Shown here: piece after piece, positions 28,257 through 35,639 of the stretch
How the letters are laid out: each line of letters begins with the position of its first letter
Numbering within the stretch: position 1 is the first letter of the stretch
Origin: Vulcanisaeta sp. JCM 16161
GTDB taxonomy: Archaea; Thermoproteota; Thermoprotei; Thermoproteales; Thermocladiaceae
Assembly (NCBI RefSeq): GCF_001316285.1
Contig: NZ_BBDO01000012.1
Coordinates: 1 to 35,639 of the forward strand
Direction: 5' to 3'
Length of the DNA stretch: 35,639 nt
Notes under the pieces: generated by a model
Seen by the model: only the letters and a program-made list of their open reading frames with translations
The model's database searches: none
Told to the model about the DNA's origin: nothing
Translations under genes and position numbers: made by a program

Positions 28257-28505
28257 TTAATGATTAATGGCTAGTTCAAGGTATAATTCATCAATTACTG
28301 AGTTCCAATCGAATATTAATGAACCATCGATATTTCTAAGGGCTCTCCTAGCCGCATCACGCAATTTCCAACTAACCCTGAGACCGCACCTAATGCAATA
28401 AACACTGACGTTTTTATCATCCTCCTCCATAAACAATGCGCCACCACACCTTGGGCAATCAAGGTTCAGTCTAATCCTCATTAACTCCACGTTAAGTAAA
28501 CGCAT
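28257..28505 (-). CDS. Small zinc-ribbon protein
   Basis: 82 residues. LDCPRCGGALFMEEDDKN then VYCIRCGLRVSWKL supplies two CxxCG knuckles 18-22 residues apart, the pattern of a zinc ribbon. A helical C-terminal tail (LYLELAINH) follows. No known enzyme. It is just upstream of the SWIM protein gene on the same strand (79-base gap). Confidence 0.68.
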   Translation of the reverse strand: MRLLNVELMRIRLNLDCPRCGGALFMEEDDKNVSVYCIRCGLRVSWKLRDAARRALRNIDGSLIFDWNSVIDELYLELAINH

Positions 28506-28550
28506 ATTTAACCCCTCCTAACTAATTAGCTAATTAGAACAGCAAAACTT

Positions 28551-29377
28551 TCACTTAACCCCCAACAACCCAAGAAAGCTCCTAACGAAATCACCATTCC
28601 TACTAACAATTAGACTAAACCTCCTATCGCTACTAACCAACTCATTACCCAACTCACCACCATTAAGCGTGTATACGTTGACCTTCATAGCCCTGGAAAT
28701 CACGTAGCGCCGGCTATGTCGAATATCCTAAGCCTATTTCTAAGGTCCATGAAGGCCAGGAACCTACCCATCGATGCCATAACCATCTCCAGACTGGCAG
28801 CACCGAGACTCCTAATCTTAAATCTACTAAACCTATCATAAACAGCCCTAAGCCCCCGTAGCAGCTTCTCATCTGCATCGGGTTCCAAGTAAAGCGATAT
28901 CACTGGCCTATCAATATCCTCACTAAGGTCACTGAGGTCATCACCCCTAAACTCAATTCCGCCTGAACCACCGTAGTAAAGCGCGTCCTTTGCTACGTAG
29001 TAAACAACGCCATCTGTTAAATCGCCAAATTTTAGTGGGTTTCCGTACTTACCTGCCGCAATTGATATGGAGTAGAATGGTATACCAAGCACAAAATTCA
29101 GCGAACCATCCAATGGGTCAACGACGAATGTATATTCAGGTTCGCCATCACCAATCCTTACAACACCCCTCTCCTCGGTATTTATCACAGCCCTCAAGCC
29201 CTCCTCCTCAATTCCCCTGATTATTATGTCCTCAACCTCAAGGTCTATTCTCCGTGAAACATCGGTTGATCCTCTCTTCATTATCTGCCTATAACTCATG
29301 TCATTAGCCTTGGACCTAACGAAGGAGCCAGCCTTAGTGGCTAGGTCCTTAATCAGTGATTCCAGGTTAACCTCCAC
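28551..29377 (-). CDS. Inositol-monophosphatase-family sugar phosphatase (frame break)
   Basis: About 275 residues. STDVSRRIDLEVEDIIIRGI and VVDPLDGSLNFVLGIPFYSISIA carry the metal-binding DPxDGS motif of the IMPase superfamily, and GAASLEMVMASMGRF the later helix. ITEER appears as INTEERG. One C lost near 28708 (GCTACGTGA for GCTACCGTG) ends the frame early; repaired, DIAGATVISRAMKVNV continues to FLGLLGVK. In archaea these enzymes act on fructose-1,6-bisphosphate or inositol phosphate; the sequence does not decide which. It lies 38 bases after the phosphoesterase. Confidence 0.85.
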
Positions 29378-29415
29378 GTTGTGCCACTATCGATTGCACT
29401 ATTTAAAAATCCTAC

Positions 29416-30413
29416 CTAACCCCTGAGCAGGAAGTAATTCTTCAATTTGTTATCCTCGATTATTAAATAGACCATCCTAAGCACACCTTCCGAGTACTCA
29501 CTACCCGCGTTAATCACCGGGACCTTAGCACCACCATTACTCTTGATATAATCAATGCCGGGCGCCTCATGTATGTGCCCATGCATTCCAATCAGCGGTG
29601 AGTACTCCTCAATCAAAGCCCTAACAGACCTACTACCTACGTGAGCCCTTAATACCTCGCCACCCCTAATCACAGGTTTGAAGTCCTTACTCAATTGATA
29701 AGCTTGGTCAATGAGTGTGTTATATGGTGGGTCGTGGATCACCATTATCAATTTATTAAGCCTTGACTGATCAACGCTCCTAATTAATTTCTCAACCCTT
29801 GCCCTAAGCTCCTCCTCACTGACCTCCCTCGCGTGTTCCAGGGCGTTGGCGTTGAGTATCCAAAGCCCAGGAAGTAGTAGCCATTAAGCTCAATAACATC
29901 CTCATCAATGGGTATTAACACGTCAGAGGCCTGCTTCCTAATGTAATCCGCAATTTCTGGGTAATCATCATTGCCAGGCATTATCAATAGTTTGACGCCA
30001 GCCTCCCTATACCTAGCAATTACCTTCCCCAGGTCCTCCTCTAGGGCATTAATCATGAGCTTAACAAAGGTCTCCCTAACCCTATCCCTATTGCCGGCTA
30101 GCTCCTCATAACCAGCCTTATCAGTAACGAATGGGTAATAACCCCTACCCCTCAACTCCCTAATTACTTTATCGAGGTCCTTACCGTCCACAGCCTTAAC
30201 ATCGCCGAAGATATTAACCACGTACTTACTAACGCCAGAACCAAGGCTGAAGGAACCATCATCCCTAATAATAGGCACCAACGCCTTACCGGTGAGGTCA
30301 CCTGCAAAGACCACGACATCAGCCTTATAGAACCTAATGGCATTGGACAACTTGCCATAAGCCACACTTGAACCATGAAGGTCCGAGACAAGCAAAATCC
30401 TTAATCTACCCAC
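29416..30413 (-). CDS. Calcineurin-like metallophosphoesterase (frame break)
   Basis: About 333 residues. The five metal-site blocks are present in order: LLVSDLHGS, FAGDLTG, IMPGNDDYPE, MVIHDPPYN and IGMHGHIHE. The third is GNDD in place of the usual GNHD. One G lost near 29860 (ACGCGAGG) is repaired to TAREVSEEELRARVEKL, linking the two halves. GTG is the start at 30413, about 25 bases after a TATA-like ttatttaaaac. The family cleaves phosphodiester bonds in nucleic acids or cyclic nucleotides; no specific substrate can be read. It is co-directional with the IMPase gene. Confidence 0.85.
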
Positions 30414-30597
30414 GAAGACGCCCGTTTTAAATAATATTTAAACCTAACCCATCAAAACAAAGGAAATACAAACCAAATTATTTAAACAAATAATTAAATA
30501 AAAATAATAACCAGGGTACTACATGGTAACGCCTTACACCGAATCATCAGTTTCAATTCATGCCATAGTGACTCAATAGGGTAAGTATTTAATTACT

Positions 30598-30634
30598 TCT
30601 GGTAGTAGTACCAGTTACTGGTAGTGGTACCAGT
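30598..30634 (+). promoter_or_regulatory. Palindromic ACTGGT/ACCAGT array at the start of ATPase 1
   Basis: Half-sites tCTGGT (30598-30603), ACCAGT (30610-30615), ACTGGT (30617-30622) and ACCAGT (30629-30634) alternate in orientation, with six-base gaps and one central T at 30616. Arms match at 14 of 17 positions around that centre. The array overlaps the GTG start region of the ATPase (30624/30633). A TATA-like tatttaatta lies upstream at about 30586-30595. The same layout lies at the start of the second ATPase. Confidence 0.65.
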
Positions 30635-31740
30635 GCTTTTCGACTTAAAGCCGAAGGACCGCATTGAGGAGTTATACGATTTCAGGGACGAACTTAATAA
30701 ATTACTCGCATGCTATAGATGGTAGGATTGCGTTAATACTAGGCCTTAGAAGGATGGGTAAATCAAGTCTGTTGAGGAGTTTTCTAAATAGTTATAATAT
30801 ACCGCACATACTGATTGATGCCAGGAGGATTATACTTAATGAGGGAGGTATGAGTATTAGAGGCTTCATGAACGAGCTCTCCCAATCATTGACCAACTTC
30901 CTACAGCAGAGGGCCAGCTTTAGAGATAAATTAATAGGTTTATTACGTAATATCGATGGTATTTCAATAGGTGTGCAACCCCTAAGTATATCTATTTCCT
31001 GGCGTAGGGGTAGGGCTGTACTTACATCACTATTGGAGGCTGTGAATAGGGTTGCCGAGGACCTAAACATAAAGGTTGTGTTGGCTATCGATGAGGTTCA
31101 GGAGTTGAGGGCGCTGGGCCTGAACATACCCATGCTTCTGGCGTATATTTACGATAACTTGGGCAATATTGTAGCCATATTGACTGGATCTCAGGTGGGC
31201 ATGGTTTACGACACGTTGAGGCTTAATGACCCTAAATCACCGCTCTACGGTAGAGCAGTGGTTGAGGTGAAACTTAGGAGACTTAGTCCCGATGAGTCCC
31301 TGGACTTCCTAAGGAGGGGCTTTGAGCAGTATGGGGTCCAGGTTGGCGATGATGTTATTAGGGAGGCTGCGAGCAGGCTAGATGGCATAATTGGATGGTT
31401 AACGTTGTTTGGTTGGTATTATGTGCATGGTAATAGGGATCTAAACTCCATAATTGATGTGGCTGCTAGGCAGGAAATTGAGGAATTGAAATCATTCCTG
31501 ACCAAGTCAAGGGCTGAGAATAGGTATAAGGTGATACTGAGGATCGTTGCCGAGAAGCCGAGGAGGTGGTCTGAGATAAAGAGGGCTGTGGAGATGGAGG
31601 AGGGTGTCATTGTGAACGACCGTAATTTCACGGATTTATTAAGGCATTTAATTAATATGGGTATACTTGAGAAGCAGGGCGATGCGTATAAAATAGCAGA
31701 CCCTGTACTTGAGTACGGCGTTAGGAAGTACCTGAGATAA
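30624..31740 (+). CDS. Archaeal ATPase with C-terminal helix-turn-helix, first of a pair (frame break)
   Basis: About 372 residues. The GTG start at 30624 gives VVPVLFDLKPKDRIEELYDF, and a frame change near 30718 leads to GRIALILGLRRMGKSSLLRSF, the Walker A motif. VVLAIDEVQEL is Walker B and LTGSQ sensor 1. The C-terminal part (PRRWSEIKRAVEMEEGVIVN) is a winged helix. This is the 'ATPase predominantly from Archaea' (STAND-like) group. The N-terminus aligns with that of the second ATPase (VVPV-LFDLKPK with MPPV-KFFDTRPK), so the start before the palindrome's last arm is favoured. Function unknown; such ATPases are multiplied in crenarchaea. Confidence 0.82.
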
Positions 31741-31823
31741 TTATGTTAATTTTTGAGGGTGCACTTAATCATTGTATTGAGACTTGAGTTGAAGAATTGA
31801 TTGTGGTTACGGTTACGTAAGGT

Positions 31824-31830
31824 ATATAAA
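31824..31830 (+). promoter_or_regulatory. TATA box of ATPase 2
   Basis: atataaa at 31824-31830, within ggtatataaaactgg, is a strong archaeal TATA box. It is about 28 bases before the ATG at 31855 and directly abuts the 39-base palindrome. Confidence 0.65.
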
Positions 31831-31867
31831 ACTGGTGGCATACCAGTAACTGGTATGCCACCAGTTT
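31829..31867 (+). promoter_or_regulatory. Perfect 39-base palindrome at the start of ATPase 2
   Basis: The arm aaactggtggcataccagt (31829-31847) and its exact reverse complement (31849-31867) flank one central base at 31848. Inside are four ACTGGT/ACCAGT half-sites in alternating order with five-base gaps. It starts at the end of the TATA box and covers the expected transcription start and the ATG (31855), the position of a repressor operator. A hairpin or recombination site is also possible. Confidence 0.75.
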
Positions 31868-32855
31868 CCTGTAAATTCTTCGATACTCGACCTAAGGTTA
31901 GTAGGGATGCCGTGTTTGGTAGGGATGACGTGATTAATGAAATTGAACGCTTATTGAACAATGGCTTTTGGCCTGTTATTCTCGGTCCCAAGAGGATTGG
32001 TAAGACTACGGTTATGAGGGTTGTGATTAATGAGCTTGGTGGAATATATATTGATGCATCGACAATAACGGGGCTTAAGGGCCTTGGACTTAGGCTTATC
32101 AATGAGATTAAGAGATTAAACATTAAGGTTAGGCTTAACCTAGCCGTGCTTCAATTGGATATTGAAAGAAGGCCTACGATAACTATCGAGGGATTAATTA
32201 AGGAGTTAGGTGATGTAGTTATTGGTATTGATGAGGTTCAGAACATAATTAGTCCAAAACTCCCTGCGCTTCTTTCCGTGGCTTATAATGAGTCTAGGGT
32301 CAGGTTTGTATTTAGTGGCTCATTAATTGGTACCACGCGGTTAATAATGAGGAGTCCCGAGTCCTTGGGTAGACCGTTGATTAGGTTTGAGCTTAAGCCC
32401 TTCACTAGGGAACAGTCCATGGAGTTTCTGAGGGTTGGTTCAAGGGAATGTGGTATCGGCATCAGCGATACCGAGATTGAGGATGCCGTAAGTGAGTTCG
32501 ACGGTATTGTTGGTTGGTTAACGTACTATGGAAGCCTTAGATCAAGTGGCAAAGATCATTTAGAGGCCATGAAGGCCTAAGGGGTATTGCCAGGGAGGTT
32601 ATTAAGGAAGAATTGAGTAGGTTAGGGAAGTATGAATTGGTAATTTATAGGGCATTGGCTACGTTGGGTAAGGCTAGATGGGTTGATATCAAGAGACTTA
32701 CTGAATACCTAATCGGCCACTCAATAGATGATAAGACGTTCAGCACGAGCCTAAAGACCCTGGTTAATATGTACATGATTAGGGAGGTTGGGCGAGGTAT
32801 TTACGAGGTTATTGATGAATATATGGCTAAGCTGGTCCGTGAATACGGCGTTTAA
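31855..32855 (+). CDS. Archaeal ATPase, second of a pair (frame break)
   Basis: About 334 residues, paralogue of the ATPase at 30624-31740. ATG 31855 gives MPPVSCKFFDTRPKVSRDAV. Walker A is ILGPKRIGKTTVM, Walker B VVIGIDEVQNI and sensor 1 FSGS. Near 32577 one C lost (GGCCTAAGG for GGCCCTAAGG) hides the link to LRGIAREVIKEELSRLGKYE; the C-terminal winged helix (LGKARWVDIKRLTEYL) is in the next frame. Its extra N-terminal reading (31801 onward) is merely translation of the palindrome. It differs from ATPase 1 in length of the linker and in the sensor region. Function unknown. Confidence 0.8.
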
Positions 32856-32944
32856 TTACGGAATATCCATCATTAAGTCCTTGATTGATCCTTCATTCAA
32901 ACCACGTGATACTTTGTCGCAACCACGCATAGCTAGCTAGGGAG

Positions 32945-33028
32945 GGGGTTAATGCAATCCTAGTGGGCACGGCCCTAATGAAGAATCCAAACCTGGCAGA
33001 AGATCTACCAAAAATAACAATACATTAA
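32945..33028 (+). pseudogene. trpC: 3' remnant of indole-3-glycerol-phosphate synthase
   Basis: 28 codons read GVNAILVGTALMKNPNLAED then LPKITIH and a stop, the last strand-helix of TrpC (AxAILVGTALM-NP). Just upstream LARE continues the family pattern for four more codons before a TAG. No other part of the 240-residue enzyme is visible, and no trp genes are nearby. It is a decayed gene end left beside the ATPase and transporter genes. Confidence 0.6.
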
Positions 33029-33206
33029 TGATCGGAAACCCCCGAACCTTAACCTTCTTTTTCCACAAAGTATAAAGTATTACGATTAAATATATTTATA
33101 TAGTTTAAGGTTCATGTGTATGTATTTAATAATTAATAATTAGCTATATAGATAACACCACTTCGCTCTCTACACCTTAATGGCTAATATTTCTCAAAAT
33201 GCTCAA

Positions 33207-33246
33207 TTTTTTTGACATAATAAGTTTTTAAACCTTTTTTTGACAT
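33207..33246 (+). repeat. 12-base direct repeats flanking the transporter TATA box
   Basis: tttttttgacat occurs exactly at 33207-33218 and 33235-33246, 28 bases apart. Between them lies agtttttaaacc (about 33223-33234), a TATA-like box about 30 bases before ATG 33259. The pair is well placed to bind a regulator on both sides of the box. Confidence 0.5.
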
Positions 33247-33258
33247 CTGTCTGTCTGT

Positions 33259-34648
33259 ATGCGAACAAACCTGGCTACGTATGAACATGATAAATGGGTG
33301 GTTACAATAGCCAGCTGGGCACTGTTAGCACTTGCCTTGGCGATGCTTTTAGGCGGGGTTTATATGCAAGTTGTTCTTCATGAGACTAAGGCACCCCTAT
33401 GGTTAGGTATCGTGGCTGCATTACCATTGGCAATACCTCTAGAGCTTTGGAACTTCTCAGATCCAGATACTTTATTCAGAGTTATGGCTCTTCAAGACAG
33501 ATTCCTGGTTGCATGCTTTGGCTTTGCGATCGGCCTTGGTGCAATACTTCTGTATGGATTAAACCTATTTACGCATCCCAACTTCGGCATTAAGGACCTA
33601 TTCATAGGTGGTGTGGTTCTAGGCGGCTTACTATTCGGTATAGGTGTTGGTTTAGCAGGCTACTTCCCGGGCACCATATGGATAGCCCTTGGCCAGGGTA
33701 GGAGGGATGCGATATACGCGGTCATTGGGGGTCTGTTAGGGGCCTTCACCTGGTCCATGATATTTGGATGGGCAAGGGGCCCGCTATGGAACACGTTGAA
33801 CTTTGGCCCAATAACCTGGCCCCAGCTCTTCGGTATACCGTTCAGTGATAAGGTTGGTATGTTTGTAGGCTCCATAGTCTTCGGCATACTGCTATTATTA
33901 GTATTCCTATTCTTACCAAGGTACCCGAAGATGCCTATTAAGCAGGCATGCGGATTCCACCTAGCTGGGGTCGGTAAGGAGACTGTTATCAGGTTCACGG
34001 ACATGATGAATGATGACTTAGCCAAGTATCCCAACCAGAATAAATTCCTAGTGGAGTTGATTAACGAGAGTAGTGTTAGGAATGCTAGGTTTATAATGAT
34101 CCTAGGCGCCGCCTTCACCATAGAGGCGGTTGCGTGATAATACTGCACCAGATATTTGGCGAATCAACGACATACTCATGGATAGGGGCCCAGATATCAT
34201 ACTTAATCAACCCATACTGGCTGCATCAAACCCATACTTCCAGCTATTCGGCGGGATGCATATAGTTAATGGGGTACCTGTTAATAAGCCATTTAGTGAA
34301 ATAGGTTGGGAACCCATAACAGACCTAAGCACGTTCCTAGGCGGCTTAATATCGTCAATATTCATATCGAGGAGGTTCATGGGGTTCAGGCGCCAGATAC
34401 CGAGGGTTTGGGTTCATAGGTTCGGTGAGTCAGAGTGGAAGAGGTTCCTCGGTTCATTCTTCGGAGCCTACCTTGTCCTATTCGGCGCCAGGATGGCTAA
34501 CGGGTGTGCAAGCGGCCACATATTGAGCGGTGATATACAGATGGCTGTTTCAAGCGCGTTATTCCTAGTAATGGTAATGATTGGGAGCATATTAACCTTA
34601 AGATACGTGCTAAAGCTTAAGATAAACAACTGGGGCTACGTACAGTAA
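33259..34648 (+). CDS. YeeE/YedE-family sulfur transporter (two frame breaks)
   Basis: About 464 residues, many membrane helices. GGLLFGIGVGLAGYFPGTIW and GARMANGCASGHILSG correspond to the two conserved blocks of the YeeE/YedE (thiosulfate/sulfur uptake) family. The Cys usual in G-C-P-G-T of the first block is Phe here, while the Cys in NGCASGH is present. Breaks near 34132 (GTTGCG for GTTTGCG) and 34215 (CTGCAT for CTGGCAT) restore CVIILHQIFGESTTYSW and WLASNPYFQLFGGMHIV. It probably imports a reduced sulfur species in a sulfur-using archaeon; this is inferred. A small open frame follows. Confidence 0.8.
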
Positions 34649-34716
34649 GCCAAAAATGCAACATATAGTCATTTAAAAATATTTTATTTTTCATTTCCTA
34701 AACATTGTTGCCTGAA

Positions 34717-34847
34717 ATGGGCAAAGGAATACGATACTGCTACTAGCCATAACGGCATACTACTCACAGTCACCAATGACTGTCGATGGGCAAGTAGTTC
34801 AGAACTATGAACCAGTCCCAACGGTTGCCGAGGCTAAGGCTAGGTAA
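34717..34847 (+). CDS. Possible 43-residue membrane peptide (frame break)
   Basis: After a one-base repair near 34730 it would read MGKGNTILLLAITAYYSQSP then MTVDGQVVQNYEPVPTVAEAKAR and stop. The hydrophobic first half and charged end suggest a small membrane or anchored peptide. It is 68 bases after the sulfur transporter on the same strand. The length is too short for a firm call and the repair is assumed; it may be noise. Confidence 0.3.
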
Positions 34848-34959
34848 GTTCAAAACCCTCATGTTTAAAATTAGAAATAAAATACCTCTTTTCTTCACCA
34901 ACATTATTAAATTCATCACATCCCTGCGTAAGGGTTATTAACCTGCATAGGCTTGACTA

Positions 34960-35639
34960 TTGATTCAAGTGGCCACTAGGGATGAGTTGAAGAAGGCTAT
35001 ACTGGAGTTGATTAGGACTGATGAGGAGTTCCGCCTAGCCGTGGCTGGGGCCCTGGGCTTGGACACTATTCTTAATGAGCTTAAGGCGCTTAGGCAAGAT
35101 TTCAACGCAATGTTAAGCAGAGTAATCAATATTGAAAGTAAAGTAACTAATATTGAAAATAGAGTAACAAGCATTGAAAATAGGGCAACTGGCCTTGAGG
35201 GTAGGGTAACTGGTATTGAGGATAAGTAACTAGCATTGAGAACAGGGTAACAAAAATCGAGAATAGGATAACAAACATTGAAGATAGATTAACAAAAATC
35301 GAGAATAGGATGACGGAGGTTGAGAATAGAATTACAAATATTGAGAACAGGCTGGCAAATGTTGAAAATAGGGTAACAAATATTGAGAATGTTTTAAAGA
35401 GGCATGAAGACTTACTGCAGAAGCATTCAAGGATTCTACAGGAACATAGTAGAATTCTTCAAAGCCACTCGACTAGGCTTGACGAGTTGACTAAGGATGT
35501 TCAGGACATTAAGAGGGCCCTCAACCAAATGACTACGACAATAAACCAGATGAATAGGACTCTTCAGAAGCTAACCTATAGCATTGAGGATGAGGCTATT
35601 GATGTGGTTTCCTGGAGGCTTAGGGAGAGGTTGGGTATT
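34960..35639 (+). CDS. Coiled-coil protein, DUF3782-like, cut by window end (frame break)
   Basis: At least 226 residues, incomplete at the 3' edge. TTG 34960 or GTG 34969 starts it. Residues 1-50 (VATRDELKKAILELIRTDEE) form a helix, then about 13 seven-residue units of the type VTNIENR (codons 35122-35393) give a long parallel coiled coil. After that comes RHEDLLQKHSRILQEHSRIL and IEDEAIDVVSWRLRERLG, the start of the nuclease-like domain of DUF3782-type archaeal proteins. A frame change near 35227 is mended by one A in an A-rich spot. The family is linked to the PD-(D/E)XK fold; the catalytic part lies beyond this window. Confidence 0.7.
35122..35393 (+). repeat. Degenerate 21-base coding repeat, about 13 units
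   Basis: A 21-base unit encoding [VIL]-T-x-[IV]-E-N-[RK] recurs about 13 times, one base short in total because of the frame change near 35227. Units have diverged in their third positions (for example attgaaaat versus attgagaac), so the array is old and kept by selection on the protein. It encodes the coiled coil of the DUF3782-like gene. Confidence 0.75.

Larger units (their letters stand above)
32856..33258 (+). other. About 400-base gap without an intact gene
   Basis: Holds the trpC remnant (32945-33028), a T/A-rich stretch and the promoter of the sulfur transporter with its direct repeats. I see no other open gene or RNA structure in it. Confidence 0.6.

Noticed and set aside
31801..31854. 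N-terminal extension of ATPase 2 through the palindrome
   Set aside because: It is translation of the promoter and palindrome; the TATA distance points to ATG 31855.
35122..35393. Regular repeats as a CRISPR or satellite
   Set aside because: The 21-base period encodes a coiled-coil heptad; there are no spacers.
1..35639. tRNA, rRNA or CRISPR array
   Set aside because: No T-loop-like GGTTCGAATCC pattern, rRNA segment or regularly spaced repeat-spacer series was seen by eye.

Overview
This window looks like part of the chromosome of a hyperthermophilic crenarchaeon of the order Thermoproteales, most like the Vulcanisaeta/Caldivirga group. The assignment rests on an archaeal-type ribosomal protein L5, a PaREP1-family gene, TATA boxes about 25 to 30 bases before start codons with almost no leader, several HEPN/PIN toxin modules, and a futalosine-type menaquinone pathway. 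It is inference from gene content; no rRNA or tRNA gene is present to confirm it.

The main technical observation is that about 40 genes or gene halves are broken by frame changes. By hand, nearly all can be repaired by restoring one base in a short G or C run (for example CCC read as CC). Two breaks sit in A7/T7 runs and look like a gained base. I therefore treat most broken genes as real, intact genes seen through single-base errors in the sequence, and give the rejoined coordinates. A smaller set (positions 13191-13515, 14634-15048, 16772-17089, 32945-33028) lacks large parts of its protein and looks truly decayed.

Layout. 1-5560: a small aspartyl protease, an MNT/HEPN toxin-antitoxin pair, an MFS transporter, ribosomal protein L5 and an orphan oligopeptide-type ABC binding protein. 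5780-8685: diaminopimelate decarboxylase, a hotdog thioesterase and a class III CoA-transferase. 8667-12526: a menaquinone (futalosine) cluster, mqnE-mqnA-mqnD on the minus strand and mqnC divergent from it. 12555-17089: an accessory zone with a second aspartyl protease, two VapBC-type modules, a Rieske ferredoxin, gene remnants and a large AT-rich LAGLIDADG-like gene. 17193-25868: an acyl-CoA metabolism block (SCP2 protein, fused hydroxyacyl-CoA dehydrogenase/enoyl-CoA hydratase, thiolase plus DUF35 partner, enoyl-CoA isomerase-like protein, amidohydrolase, acyl-CoA synthetase, methyltransferase). 25925-30413: a hypothetical protein, PaREP1, an exported protein, SWIM and zinc-ribbon proteins, an inositol-monophosphatase-family enzyme and a metallophosphoesterase. 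30598-32855: two archaeal ATPases, each preceded by a palindrome built from ACTGGT/ACCAGT half-sites. 32856-35639: a trpC remnant, a YeeE/YedE sulfur transporter and the start of a coiled-coil DUF3782-type protein cut by the window edge.

The most unusual signals are the matching palindromes at the starts of the two ATPase genes (one a perfect 39-base palindrome directly after a TATA box), the direct repeats at the two antitoxin promoters and at the sulfur-transporter promoter, the LAGLIDADG-like gene inside a patch of truncated genes, and the nearly complete archaeal futalosine cluster.
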